Positions 1 through 11,096 of a stretch of 64,000 nucleotides of DNA are shown here, one piece after another. The stretch is from Brassica napus (Eukaryota > Streptophyta > Magnoliopsida > Brassicales > Brassicaceae). The translations under genes were made by a program, and so were the position numbers. The stretch spans positions 51,793,374 through 51,857,373 of the forward strand of contig NC_063450.1 of assembly GCF_020379485.1 (NCBI RefSeq), given 5' to 3'. The first letter of the stretch is position 1, and the number at the start of each line of letters is the position of its first letter. The notes beneath the pieces were generated by a model that was given only the letters and a program-made list of their open reading frames with translations, did no database searches and was not told the DNA's origin.

Positions 1-1
1 A

Positions 2-2956
2 AAAGATAACTCATGCTCTGTTGAATTTGATCCTTTCGGTTTTCTTATCAAGGACCTTCAAACTCGAGCTCCGATTATCCGATGTAACAGCATTGGACCT
101 CTCTACTCCATTACACCATCCTCTCATCATGCTCTTATCTCGACATCTCCTTCTTCTTCTGATTGGCATCGCCGTCTCGGTCACCCCGGGAACTCTACTC
201 TTCGTTTGCTTATTTCTTCTGGTCTTCTTAAGTGTTCTCAGCCAGCTATGTCTCCCTTGTGTCATCCCTGCCAGCTAGGGAAACATACACGGCAACCGTT
301 TTTCTCTTCTACTCCAAAAGTTTTCTCAGTTTTTGATATTGTACACTCCGATATTTGGACATCTCCGGTCCCGAGTGTCAGTGGAATAAGATATTATGTT
401 ATTTTCTTGGATCAATATAGCCATTTTCTTTGGGTTTATCCTCTGCGTCAAAAAAGTGAGGTTTTCACCAAATTTCTCCACTTCTACAAATATGTTCAAA
501 CTCAGTTTAAGAAAACCATCAAATCCTTTCAATGCGACAATGGCGGAGAATATACAAGCAGAGAATTCCAACTCTTTCTATCCTCTCATGGCATTCAATC
601 TCGTTTCTCTTGCCCTCACACCTCTCAGCAAAATGGACGTGCTGAACGAACGCTCCGAACAGTTAACAACATTATACGTGTCCTCCTCCTTCAAGCTCAT
701 ATGCCTCCTTCGTATTGGGTTGAAGCTCTGCATATGGCAACTCATCTCTTTAACATCCTTCCATCCTCTGCCATAGACAACGAAATCCCATTCACACGTC
801 TTTTCCAAAAACCGGTCTCCTATGATCACCTAAGAATTTTTGGCTCTTTATGCTATCCAAACCTTCTCGCCACTGCTTCTCATAAACTCTCTCCGCGCTC
901 AACAAAGTGTGTTTTTATTGGATATCCAATAAACCATCGTGGCTATCGCTGTTTAGACATCCAAACAAGGCGCATCATTATCTCTCGCCATGTTATTTTT
1001 GATGAAACATCTTTCCCATTCCAATCTCTTGAAAATCAAACATCTTCATCTTCATCGTCTACTACAACCTCCTCCCACCCGTATCTCCACTCTCTCACGT
1101 CTCAAACTCCTACTTCCCATTCAATTCTTTCTCCACCAGAGACGGCTCCCATTCCTCCTCCACCTGCACCTAATCCTCACAACTTAAACCGCTCAACTCA
1201 GTCATTGGCAACCAATGCCTCTGCTCCCTCACCTCTTCGTAGCTCATCAAATGATGCTGCTCCTTCTGTTCCCGCTGATCCTTCTGCTCCCTCTGATCTT
1301 TCTGCTCCCTCTGCTCATGTCCCTCTTTCGGGTATTCAAACTCGCAGCCGGAGCGGAATTACCAAGAAGAAACAAATTTTCTCTCTTCACACAGATACGA
1401 TCTCTCCTCTCCCTTCGTCTCATGTGCAAGCAGCAAAAGATAAGCACTGGAACAAATCAATGCAAGTAGAATATGATGCTCAAATTGAAAGGGGCACGTG
1501 GACTCTTGTCCCACGCCCTTTAAACACTAACATTGTGCGTTCTATGTGGCTTTATAGACATAAGTTTGATGCAGAGGGCCACCTTAAACAACACAAATCT
1601 CGTCTCGTCGCAAATGGAAAGTCCCAACAAATTGGCATTGACTGTGAAGAAACATTTAGTCCAGTCGTAAAACCAGCAACCATTCGTACAGTACTACATG
1701 TAGCTGTCTCTCTTGACTGGCCTGTGCACCAATTAGATGTCAAAAACGCTTTTCTGTACGGCGACTTAGACGAAACAGTGTATATGCATCAGCCTCCTGG
1801 ATTTGTGGATCCCACTCGGCCAAACCATGTATGTCTCCTAAAGAAAGCACTTTATGGCCTTAAACAAGCTCCCCGAGCGTGAAATCAACGATTTGCAAAT
1901 TTTGTAACAAAAATCGGTTTCAAGCAAAGCAAGACCGATGCATCCTTATTCATTCTCAGTCGTGGAAAAGACTTGGCGTATCTTCTTCTCTACGTCGATG
2001 ACATCGGACTTACTGCATCTTCCACCTCTCTCTTACGGTCGATCATAACATCTCTCAACTCTGAATTTTCGATGACTGATTTAGGCAAACTTCACTATTT
2101 TCTTGGTATTTCTATTCGCAGGGACAACCAAGGAATGTTCTTAAGCCAACAAAACTATGCTGCAGACATCATTCATCGTGCTGGAATGACAAACTGTAAT
2201 ACTTCAGCGACACCGGTCGACACATCCTCAAAACTACCAGCAGATATTGGACCACCCGTCGCTGATCCCACACTCTACCGTAGTCTTGCTGGTGCCTTAC
2301 AATACCTCACTTTCACACGTCCGGATATCGCTTATGCTGTCCAACAAATATGTCTTCATATGCATGACCCTCGTGAGCCTCATCTAAATGCTTTAAAACG
2401 CATACTCCGCTACATCAAAGGAACAATCTCACATGGCATTCACCTCAAAGCAACAGACATCTCCAAAATCACCGCCTACTCAGACGCCGATTGGGCTGGA
2501 TGCACAACAACACGTCGCTCAACCTCTGGATATTGTGTGTTCCTCGGTGAAAACCTCGTCTCTTGGTCATCAAAACGTCAGCCTACGGTTTCGCGTTCGA
2601 GTGCAGAAGCTGAATACCGTGGTGTTGCTAACGCTGTCGCCGAAACAATCTGGCTCAGAAACCTTCTTCTTGAACTTCATCGTCCAGTATCAACAGCAAC
2701 AATAGTTTATTGCGACAACGTCAGCGCTATCTACCTCTCCACCAACCCCGTCCAACACCAACGAACCAAACACATCGAGCTCGACATTCACTTCGTTCGT
2801 GAACGTGTTGCCGTTGGTACAGTTCGCGTACTACATGTCCCCTCAGCTCATCAATACGCAGACATCTTCACAAAAGGACTTCCTTCTTCACTCTTCACCA
2901 GCTTTCGATCCAGTCTCAGCGTCCATCCACCTTACGCTACGACTGCGGGGGACTGA
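2..2956 (+). mobile_element. Ty1/copia retrotransposon pol region, cut by the window start, one in-frame stop
   Basis: The reading frame is open from base 2 and encodes the copia order of domains. A GAG-pre-integrase segment (WHRRLGHPG, about 150-290) is followed by the integrase core with catalytic Asp (HSDIW), Asp (CDNGGEY) and Glu (QNGRAERT). A Pro/Ser-rich linker comes next (1030-1340), then reverse transcriptase with the LLYVDD motif near 1990, and RNase H ending at 2956. The frame is broken only by TGA at 1880-1882, exactly where copia RTs have the Trp of the PRAW motif; the same frame continues at 1883 through 1973-2956. Gag and the 5' LTR lie outside the window. The lack of other frameshifts suggests a fairly young, recently inactivated copy. 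The family assignment is from motifs and is secure; the exact lineage is not determined. Confidence 0.93.
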
Positions 2957-3080
2957 TAGAATAGGAAACATTATATTCTGTAATTATTATGATTGATTCA
3001 CGAGATACATTTTGTACCCGTATATATTGATAATGCAATACACAGAGAGGGCATCGATTGTGCTTCTGACCATTTAACAA
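2953..3080 (+). repeat. probable partial 3' LTR of the copia element
   Basis: Directly after the RNase H stop there is a purine-rich tract (GCGGGGGAC) followed by TGATAGAATAGG, which fits a polypurine tract and the TG start of a 3' LTR. The sequence up to about 3080 is typical LTR-like AT-rich DNA. No second copy is in the window to fix its length. The end is unclear because LINE-derived coding sequence begins near 3085. Confidence 0.35.
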
Positions 3081-3084
3081 CGTC

Positions 3085-3640
3085 TACCAACCAGGGACAG
3101 ACTCATACGGTGGGGTATGAACGTACCTGCTTCATGTGTCTTGTGCTCCAATGGTATCGTGACTCATCACCATCTTTTCTTTGAATGCGAATACTCCACA
3201 TCAATATGGAGTTACTTCAGTCAAAGCATCCTCTCGGGACCTCCCTCTGATTTGCACTCTGCAGCTGCTCTCATCAATCGAAGCTCTCTTCCTCCTCGCC
3301 AGGAGGCCGTCATCAAACTCATTTTCTAATCAACCATCTATGCTCTATGGCGTGAGAGAAACTCGCGGATCTTTACTTCAGTCTCCACAAATGCCACTGG
3401 TCTCCGTCACGCTATAGACAGACAGATACGAGACCGACTCATCTCCTTCCCATCGCTTGATAGATTGCCTTCCATGCTGGAGTTTTATTTTTCATGTATC
3501 CGACCTCCTTGAGGTTTCTGCTTGAGCTTGGTTGCTTAGTTGTTTGTTTCTCTTTTCTGCTCTCAATAAGTTGTAATCAACATTGGAAAAGCTCAAAAAT
3601 GATATAAATCTTAACATTTTACTCAAAAAAAAAAAAAAAT
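3085..3640 (+). mobile_element. 3' end of a LINE (zf-RVT domain plus poly-A tail)
   Basis: From about 3087 the translation reads RLPTRDRLIRWGMNVPASC and then a CVLC...HHHLFFEC zinc-binding motif, the zf-RVT domain found after reverse transcriptase in plant L1-type LINEs. The frame continues through a stop at 3327-3329 (KLIF-stop-STIYALWRERN, where LINEs usually have a sense codon) to TGA at 3510-3512. A 15-bp A-run at about 3626-3640 is the expected 3' tail. Only the last 0.55 kb is present, consistent with severe 5' truncation. It abuts the copia 3' end, so one element probably landed in or beside the other. Confidence 0.8.
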
Positions 3641-3969
3641 TTGCATGTAGAAAAAATAGTTAATCATGAGTTTATGGATAATCACAGGTCAAAAATGCTA
3701 AAGAAGTTTATTGATCTCTTTAATTATTTCTCGGTCAAACAAAAATAATGATTTCTCGGTCAGTGAAGGGAACCCAATACAAGAGAAGATGCTAGTGAGG
3801 GCGTCGTTCCTTTAACTATGTGCTCAAATAATTAGAGGCGTTCTTTGCTCAAATAATTCATATGCCAACTAGCTAGAGATTGACCCAATTGGTTGACTTA
3901 GACGAAAACAAATGTTTGGTGCCAGTGGTAATTTAAATCTCAATATAACACAAGATTCACATGGTTTAA
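3641..3969. other. intergenic, nothing recognised
   Basis: AT-rich sequence between the LINE tail and the next repeat. I see no ORF, RNA gene or clear repeat boundary. Confidence 0.5.
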
Positions 3970-4690
3970 CTCAGTGTTTTTAAAACCGGACCGGCAAGCG
4001 AACCAGAAATATTTTGGGTCACAGGTCATTGTGGTTCGACCGGGTTCGACCATGTTTGATCGGGTTCGATTAGATTAAATTGAATTTAATGATGTTTTGT
4101 TTCATTCTATTGATTCTACCTCAATGATTAACTTTACGACAAAAGTCACAAGTAAGAATTATTTTCCCCTTTGAATCTAAAGTATGAGTGACATATGCAC
4201 ATGCTAAATCTTGTTTTTGATGAGTGGAACGTTGTGATGGTTGTTGATTTTCTGTGTTTGAATTTGGTGAAAGTGAAATTTTTTGATCATTCTCTTCCAT
4301 TGCTAAGTACACTGCAAACGTTTTGCAGAGACATCAAAAACACAAACGTAAGTTTTCAATTATTAGTCTCACCCACAAAAACAATACCTTGAAAAGTAGA
4401 AAATACCTTGTGAGTCTTGAGTTGCAGTTTCGCAGAGATATCAAAGACTCAAAAGAAAAAGACGGCAAGGTATTGTGAGTTGCAGTTTGTTGCAAACTCT
4501 ATTTAAGTATTTATGTTTTAAAAAGGAAAAATTAATTAAAATTTTGGTTTCTATACGGACCAGGGTTTCGCCGGTCCGTTGGATCACCGGTTCCTGGATT
4601 TTTAACGGTTCAATATGGGTTTTTAACCGGTTCGACTTTAATTGGGGTTTGGCATTGGTTATGTTTTAAACTTGGGTCTCCTGATTTACC
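3970..4690. mobile_element. hAT-like transposon remnant with BED-type zinc-finger fragment
   Basis: The left side begins AGTGTTTTTAAAACCGGAC and is rich in GGTTCGACC/CCGGTTC motifs. The right side (4555-4680) has the same CCGGTTC-rich texture and ends GTTATGTTTTAAACTT, roughly inverse to the left end. On the minus strand near 4121-4210 a peptide reads ACAYVTHTLDSKGKIILTCD and then FCRK, resembling the first half of the BED zinc finger at the N-terminus of hAT transposases. No transposase core (hATC) is present, so this is a degenerate or deletion derivative. No convincing 8-bp target duplication was found. Confidence 0.5.
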
Positions 4691-4740
4691 ACGCTACCAG
4701 GAAAAGTCTAAGCATTACTCTCTCTTTTTTTTTTTGAAAA

Positions 4741-4933
4741 AAAACTAATTTTCTAACTAAATTTAATATCTATCTCAAGAGAACAGAGCTAAGTTAGCAA
4801 TTATTAACATGCATGTTGTCATCATGTAAATTGCACACACTAGTCATGACTCATGATGTAAGATCTCTAAACAAACCCTTGTTTATACACTATTTTAAAT
4901 CGAGCTATTTATTTTATCTGTATAATCATTACT
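4741..4933 (+). repeat. direct repeat, copy 1
   Basis: This block (AACTAATTTTCTAACTAAAT through TCTGTATAATCA) recurs at 5996-6178 in the same orientation with few differences; the second copy lacks a 17-bp piece near 4870-4886. The 1.06 kb between them contains the Mutator-type MITE at 5233-5629. It looks like a local tandem duplication with later divergence of the middle. Confidence 0.85.
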
Positions 4934-5232
4934 CTTTCCGTTTTGTTTTAGTTAATTTCACACAAACTAAAAAAGTTAATGTCTATGTATTCTTCTTTAA
5001 TTGTTTTAAACTTTTAATGTACAATTTATTTTTGATCATAAATCATTAATTAGAAAAATACAGAGGTGTATAAAATCTAAAGTCATTATATTCTACATAG
5101 AATTTGGAAGACGTCAAATATTTTGATACAAAACAAAAGTTTCAAAACATCATATATAACAAAACAGAGAGAGTATATGATTTTGAATGGTATAAATATG
5201 TAATCAATATAATTATAAATACTTTTCTGAAA
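4934..5232. other. AT-rich spacer inside the direct duplication
   Basis: No gene or recognised repeat. It lies between direct repeat copy 1 and the MITE that starts at 5233. Confidence 0.5.
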
Positions 5233-5629
5233 GGGCAAATCTCCAAAATAGCATCTTTCTAAGTTTATATCACAAAAATAGCATTCAAAAACTAAAATGA
5301 CCAAAATAGCATTTTATCTTTTGAAAATTTTAATTTTTTTATTTTTCAAAATTTGAAATCTTATCCCCAAAACCTCATTTCTCAACTCTAAACCCTAAAC
5401 CCTAAACCCTAAACCCTAAACCCTAAACCCTAAACCCTAAACCCTAAACTCTAAACTTTAAACCCTAAACTCTAATCCCTAAACCCTAAATCCTAAACCC
5501 CATCCTTTAACTCTAAACCCTAAGTTTGTGAATTTTGATAAAACATTAAGTGCTATTTTTGTGACTTTTGACTTTGAGTGCTAGTTTGGGAACAAAAACT
5601 TGATTTAGCGCTATTTTTGTCTTTTTTTC
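5233..5629. mobile_element. Mutator-type MITE carrying telomere-like repeats, copy A
   Basis: The element is flanked by a perfect 9-bp target duplication TTTCTGAAA (5224-5232 and 5630-5638), the length made by Mutator-like transposases. Its imperfect terminal inverted repeats read GGGCAAATCTCCAAAATAGC at the left and, on the other strand from the right end, GAAAAAAAGACAAAAATAGC. The middle holds an array of CCCTAAA units. A second copy in opposite orientation is at 37977-38445, with a different 9-bp duplication. The element has no coding capacity. Confidence 0.85.
5387..5522. repeat. telomere-like CCCTAAA array inside MITE copy A
   Basis: About 130 bp of mostly intact CCCTAAA units with degenerate variants (CTCTAAA, CCCTAAT) toward the right. 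It lies wholly inside the MITE, so its presence here is explained by transposition rather than by a chromosome end. Confidence 0.95.
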
Positions 5630-5638
5630 TTTCTGAAA

Positions 5639-5995
5639 CATCAAATTGTTTTTTGAAATTAAATAACATAGTGATAATTCAGTTTTCTACTAATTCATTT
5701 AAAAATTAGTCCAGGTGAAAAGATCGATACTCCCAAAGTAAGAAAATAAGTAATTTAACCAAAAGTGAAAAATCATCTTTACATAAGCATTTGGGATAAT
5801 GCAAACGTGGATGTACAAGTTATTAACTTAGTTAGATGAGTCAACACATACTGCCACATCTCTCTAGTTGGACGTTTTAACGAACACCCTAATGATTTTA
5901 GGCTTTTTAGCTTGTCCTATTCTAATCCGTGATTATAAAAGCATCCGAGACTTTTTAGTTTAGTTAGACTTTAGACTAAATTAGATCATCGAGAC
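5639..5995. other. AT-rich intergenic
   Basis: No ORF or recognised repeat apart from simple A/T runs. It continues up to the second copy of the direct duplication. Confidence 0.5.
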
Positions 5996-6178
5996 AAAAC
6001 TAATTTCCTAACTAATTAAATTTAATAATTAATATCTATCTCAAGAGAACAGAGCTAAGTTAGCAATTATTAACATGCATGTTGTCATCATGTAAATTGC
6101 ACACACTAGTCATGACTCATGATGTAAGATGTTTATACACTATTTTAAATCGAGCTATTTATTTTATCTGTATAATCA
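5996..6178 (+). repeat. direct repeat, copy 2
   Basis: Near-identical to 4741-4933 over its whole length (shared core TCATGACTCATGATGTAAGA), in the same orientation. It differs by an AATTAATAATT insertion near the start and by loss of 17 bp. Confidence 0.85.
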
Positions 6179-6992
6179 AAAGATTTCGGATGATTAACTT
6201 AATTGGCAGTTAGTATTACAATGACATGCTCTATCCTTTTTCAAAAGCTTTTTTAGCCGCCATGCAAGGGAAGCATTAAAAAAGATTAATAAAAGATAAC
6301 ACTAACAACTCAATTATTGACAATATTACAGCATCAAGGAACATGTTCGTGACCGTGACGCCGGATTTAGTTATTAGCCATTATATTTTTCTTACATTTT
6401 TTTAGCGGGATCAGTTTATAAATAATTTCTAGAGAATTATTATAAAATTTTTCCAATAAGACAATTATAGATAATGTTCAAAAAAAAGAGACAATTATAG
6501 ATTACTTTTATTAATAAAACAATAAAGACAGCTAAAGATTAATTTTTAATAAAATTTACCATTCGGATTAGGTCTTAATTTGTCCCGATGAAAATCAATA
6601 CTATGAAAATACATACAAATTACTTGGAATTTAATGAATTCATTTAAACAAACTTCTAATTAATTAATTAATAGTGTTAAAATAAAATACGCCTATACTT
6701 TTTCAATGATATGGATTGCCAGATTAACCTCATCATATCAAGTAAGTTTTGCATGCATGAAACAAAATATGTATGATGAGGCGCCAGTTTTGGTGTCATA
6801 ACCATATTCCAATAGCATTTTTAGATCTTAGAATAAAACTGAATTTTCGATCAGAGCTACTTATAAAAATGGACTGATTCATGAATAGCTTGAAAAAGTC
6901 GCGTCACTCTTATAGAAATAGCTAGTTTGATCCAAATTGTAAAACTATGATGTCTTATAAATAGGTTCGAAATATTTTGAATATATGACTAA
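6179..6992. other. AT-rich intergenic, nothing recognised
   Basis: Poly-A/T tracts and short local repeats (for example ACAATTATAGAT occurring twice near 6460-6500). No coding region is supported. Confidence 0.5.
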
Positions 6993-7222
6993 AACCATGA
7001 TTATCGGAAAGTTTTAGGAGTTTTTCAAGGGAGAGAACCCAGAAATTGTTAAAAACCAGTTCCAGAAATCGTCAAATAAGAACCGATTTTGCTTAGATTG
7101 TTGTACTGTTTGCGGGTCCCACTGACACGTGACAGTCCGCGATTGATTCGTTTTTAATTTTTTTTTTAAATCAGACAAAAAAAATAAGAACCCCAAATGG
7201 GGTTTTAACGTTAATAATGCTC
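6993..7222. mobile_element. Tourist-like (PIF/Harbinger) MITE 1
   Basis: A 230-bp element bounded by TAA on both sides (6990-6992 and 7223-7225), the 3-bp target duplication of PIF/Harbinger elements. The ends are imperfect inverted repeats: left AACCATGATTATCG, right (other strand) GAGCATTATTAACG. They match the ends of the MITE at 8077-8317, so the two belong to the same superfamily. No protein is encoded; a 60-codon minus-strand frame inside is chance. Confidence 0.65.
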
Positions 7223-7225
7223 TAA

Positions 7226-8076
7226 GATATTGTCACTAGACTAGCTAATTTTCTAAGCCTATTTTCATATTTTTCAGAATGTGAATTAGTTAATTTTGAC
7301 AAGTCAACATTCGATTATATTCCATGTTGTAATTTTAAAAATAAGGTAGATGCCTTTTAGTAAAATCAAATAAGATGAAGTCTTCTTCCTGTCAGTTGCC
7401 CCTTTTGATCTTGTTTTAGGTAGTTGGTGAGACGTGGTAACATGCGATTGAGTTGTCAAAGATAAGCATGCATGTTTAAAAAAAAAGAAAAAAGATAAGC
7501 ATGCATGCATGCCTATATGATACATATGTACAAATAGACATTCATATCATAGTGTATACATATGTAAGATTATCCACATGCACAACGAAAATTAAAATGC
7601 AATTTGTGATTTCTCGTTTCGTTCTTTTTTTTTTTTTAACAAAAACAATGCATCTCTAATCTCTCTTTGACTAAAATCCCTCTACCTGTAAAAGCATGGT
7701 AGTGGGAATCTTTCGCTGAATTTCTCTAAATTCATAAATATTAAAATGATGCAAAAAGAAGGGGGAAAAGACGGATAAAGGTTTTAAAGAGAAGTTGTAC
7801 TAACATTTGTCATGGTTTAAATGGTTTATATATCATTCAAACACAAAATAAATCTTAATTAAAACTTTCTATTATTTTAAATATTTTATTATTTTTAGAT
7901 TTAAAAATTGTTTTCGAGAACCTCACCGCTGGTGATTCGAACAATGATCAATTTTATACATCTACAGTTAGTGTCTCCATCAATATAGACCAGTAGATTA
8001 CAGCTAATTTCTTGATTTACTTGATTATATATACAAATATAGAAAGAACGATTAAAATACTCGGAGCCTCGCTTCA
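7226..8076. other. peroxidase upstream region, no gene
   Basis: AT-rich with GCATGCATGC-type runs near 7498-7512. I see no gene. It separates the two Tourist-like MITEs upstream of the peroxidase. Confidence 0.5.
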
Positions 8077-8317
8077 GAGCATGATTAACCCAGAGTTTTT
8101 AAGATGAGATTCTTAGCAGAAGTTAAAAAACTTAAGAAATTGTTTCTTAATTTTTAACTAAAAAAACTAAGAATCGGTTCTTAAAGTCTTTATTTAATAA
8201 CCGGTTTTTAACTTTTTTAGTTAAAAATTAAGAAACAGTTTCTTAACTTCCGTTAAAAACTTCATTCTAAGAATTTTGAGTTAATCATACTCTAAAAACT
8301 CCGGGTTAATCATGGTC
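8077..8317. mobile_element. Tourist-like (PIF/Harbinger) fold-back MITE 2, in the peroxidase promoter
   Basis: The two halves are extended inverted repeats of each other. The left arm runs from GAGCATGATTAACCC to about 8186, and the right arm returns to GGGTTAATCATGGTC at 8317. Flanks are TCA (8074-8076) and TTA (8318-8320), a slightly decayed 3-bp target duplication. The element ends 214 bp upstream of the peroxidase ATG, so it could supply promoter or small-RNA sequences; that is inference. Confidence 0.8.
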
Positions 8318-8475
8318 TTAGCCTCTTCTCGGGTTGTCAATATCTAGATGGAGTGTTACATCCACGTTCCTAACAGTTTCTCCAGCTTATTTTAATATAT
8401 CACTGAAAACATCATCATTATATTTAAATAGCTCAAATTGTACCACATCCATCATTTAAATTACTCTTTCTAACT

Positions 8476-8486
8476 CCTATAAGAAG
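8476..8486 (+). promoter_or_regulatory. candidate TATA box of the peroxidase gene
   Basis: CTCCTATAAGA lies about 50 bp upstream of the ATG at 8532. It is the best TATA-like sequence between the MITE and the start codon. A 50-bp leader would be short but acceptable. Confidence 0.4.
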
Positions 8487-8531
8487 ACACTCCCTTTAAA
8501 GTTTAAACCTACAATAAAATTATAATTAGCC

Positions 8532-10218
8532 ATGGAGAAGAAGACTAACCAAACAATATTCTCCATATTTTCTCTTCTTCTTCTCTTTTCTTCATGTGTC
8601 TCTGCTCAGCTTCGGACAGGTTTCTACCAGAACTCATGTCCGAACGTAGAAAGCATTGTCCGTAATGCCGTCCGTCAAAAATTCCAGCAGACTTTTGTCA
8701 CTGCTCCAGCCACCCTCCGTCTTTTCTTCCACGATTGCTTCGTTCAAGTACGTATCTATATTTCGTTCAAGTACGTATCTATATTTATATGTCAATAGGA
8801 ACTCTATCATTTTATTTTCTTAATCTTTAATAGTCGAACAGAACATTCATTTTCTTTAAAAAAAAGTATTGAATGTATATAAGGTTGTGACCATATTTCT
8901 TACACTATGAAATTCAGTTTTGATTGAAAATCTGCGCAATTTTAGAGTTTAAAATATTTCTTTTACATATATTTTCTTCAAACAGAACATTATATTTACA
9001 AACTTATTTTATACGAATATTTAGGGATGTGATGCTTCAATATTGATAGCATCTCCGTCGGAGAAAGACCATCCAGATGACATGTCATTGGCCGGAGACG
9101 GATTTGACACGGTGGTGAAGGCGAAGCAGGCCGTTGATAGAGATCCTAAATGCCGCAACAAAGTTTCATGTGCTGACATTTTGGCTCTCGCTACTCGTGA
9201 AGTCGTCGTTTTGGTATGAATATACCTTCTTCTAGTAACATATGTTAATATTAATCTCTCTTTCTTGTCCTTCATAGTGTCCGAGGTATTCTCGTATTGA
9301 AAATTGGGTTTGCTGGTGAAAAGATGCTCATTATTAAATATATAAACACCATGGTTCGAGTTAAAAGAATATACGTATGGTTTGAGTTAAAAAATTATCT
9401 ATATATATTTTGTAACAATGTGACACCTTCTGCTGGCGCGGTTCGTAATCATGTTATACAAGTAAGAACTAACAAGAGGTCATATAGTCAGGACAAAAAC
9501 GAATTATTGATTATATCATTATAATAATTGCAATCGGATTGTTAACAATAAAATGTGCAGACCGGAGGACCTAGCTACCCGGTGGAGTTAGGGAGGAGAG
9601 ATGGCAGATTATCTACGAAGGCAAGCGTTCAAAACAATTTGCCACAGCCCGGTTTTAACTTAAACCAGCTCAACACCATGTTCAACCGTCACGGTCTCTC
9701 TCAAACCGACATGATCGCCCTCTCAGGTTCGTACCAGACCAAACTGATCTATTGAGATAAGGATCTAACTTAGAAGATCAAAATAAACAAAATATGTTAT
9801 TGTAATTTCAGGAGCGCACACTCTCGGATTCGCACATTGTGGAAAATTCTCAAACCGAATTTACAATTTTAGCCCTAGAACCCGTATCGACCCGAGTTTG
9901 AACAGTGGCTACGCGCTTCAGCTTCGCCAGATGTGCCCGCAACGTGTGGACCCACGTATCGCGATCAACATGGACCCGACCACGCCACGTACATTCGACA
10001 ACGCTTACTTCAAGAACCTTCAACAAGGAAAGGGTCTTTTCACGTCTGATCAAGTATTGTTTACAGACCAACGGTCTAGAGCTACGGTTAACTCGTTTGC
10101 CAACAGTGAAACTGCATTTAGGCAAGCTTTTGTCTCAGCCATCACGAAGTTGGGTCGTGTTGGGGTTAAGACTGGTAATGCTGGTGAGATTCGAAGGGAT
10201 TGTTCACGTTTCAATTAG
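8532..10218 (+). CDS. PRX45: class III secretory peroxidase (PRX45-like), 4 exons
   Basis: Exons 8532-8747, 9025-9213, 9561-9726 and 9812-10218 join into 978 nt, 325 residues plus stop, with GT-AG introns; the four-exon layout is the common one for class III peroxidases. The enzyme oxidises phenolic substrates with H2O2 in the cell wall or apoplast. Residues 1-25 form a signal peptide ending VSA/QL. The distal heme pocket LRLFFHDCF places the catalytic His at about residue 67. The proximal motif ([11 protein letters not shown], His about 193) spans the exon 3/4 junction, and the conserved Cys residues and C-terminal RRDCS are present. The protein closely resembles what I remember of Arabidopsis PRX45 (At4g30170), and its position beside AHA2 and VEL1 supports orthology; PRX16 is the close alternative. 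Nothing suggests loss of function, but the exon 1 splice donor is duplicated (8739-8784). Confidence 0.93.
8739..8784 (+). repeat. 23-bp tandem duplication across the exon 1 splice donor
   Basis: The unit TTCGTTCAAGTACGTATC plus TATAT occurs at 8739-8761 and again at 8762-8784. Each unit holds the end of exon 1 and an identical CAA/GTACGT donor (GT at 8748 and at 8771). Using the second donor would add 23 nt and shift the frame. Confidence 0.95.
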
Positions 10219-11080
10219 TTTGATTTGATGGGGTTTTGCTTCTTTTATTCCTTAAGAAGATTTCGTATTTCTCTTCTTAATAATAAAATAAATTTTCGTA
10301 TTGTTTTCAATAATAAGTTCAAAAGTATCGAAAATGGATACGGAAATTAAATAATAAGATGGTTTTATTTCGTTTCTCTTCTCCTTTTGTCCTATGCTTA
10401 TATTCATGTTTTTTCGAGACCACTGCTTTAGCTGCTTTCACCAATCAGATCACAAAGGAGGAGAACTAGTTTTTTTTTAATCAAAAGGAGGAGAACTAGT
10501 TAGTAGTTAACATAAGAAAACAAAAAAAAACAAAAAGGAGGAGAACTTTCAAGGTCTGGAAATAACCATGTTGTTAATAATTCAAGTTTTAATAAAGAAC
10601 ATGTGGAGAAAGAGATTGAACAAAAAGATCTACATGATAATCATGCTTTCAACATAAATGCAGCTATGATTGACTATTATTTCAAAAAGGAGTCTAATGG
10701 TCCAAATAGATTCAAAGAAGTTGATTGCAGATGAGCAAAAGAAGAAACGATTGATGCTGACAACATAAAAGAATCGAAGTTTACAAAGAGGATGATGATG
10801 TGATCGTGTTTAAGAAGAGGTTCCCAATTGTTACAAAAAAGGAAAAAAAGAATGCAGCCTAGCAACTACGGTGAACTTTTTAAGGCAGGTGTGATTCATC
10901 ATCCAGAAAACTCGAGGTCAGTTTTTTTTTGAAGTTGAAGAGTCTTATGTAGGAGAGATTACATATCTATTTTTCTATAATTTTATATACTAAAGTTTTT
11001 GGGTGTTTTTCTTTATTTTACAGGTTTATGTATCTGTTTATGAATTTTCTTATTTCTAAGTATTTCTTATTCCTATGCTT
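10219..11080. other. intergenic between peroxidase and retroposon, no recognised gene
   Basis: Contains the peroxidase 3' end (AATAATAAAATAAA near 10280) and repeated GGAGGAGAACTAG units near 10457-10550. A stretch at about 10560-10920 looks vaguely coding but is full of stops. In Arabidopsis I recall a small bHLH gene at this position (At4g30180, bHLH146); nothing here resembles it. Confidence 0.5.
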
Positions 11081-11096
11081 TGAGCCATAGGTGTAT

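Noticed and set aside
5387..5522. Telomere or subtelomere location
   Set aside because: The CCCTAAA units end within a 397-bp MITE with its own target duplication, and normal genes lie on both sides.
9898..10228. Second long frame in peroxidase exon 4 (107 codons) as an overlapping gene
   Set aside because: GC-biased third positions of the real exon open the alternative frames; no start context or homology.
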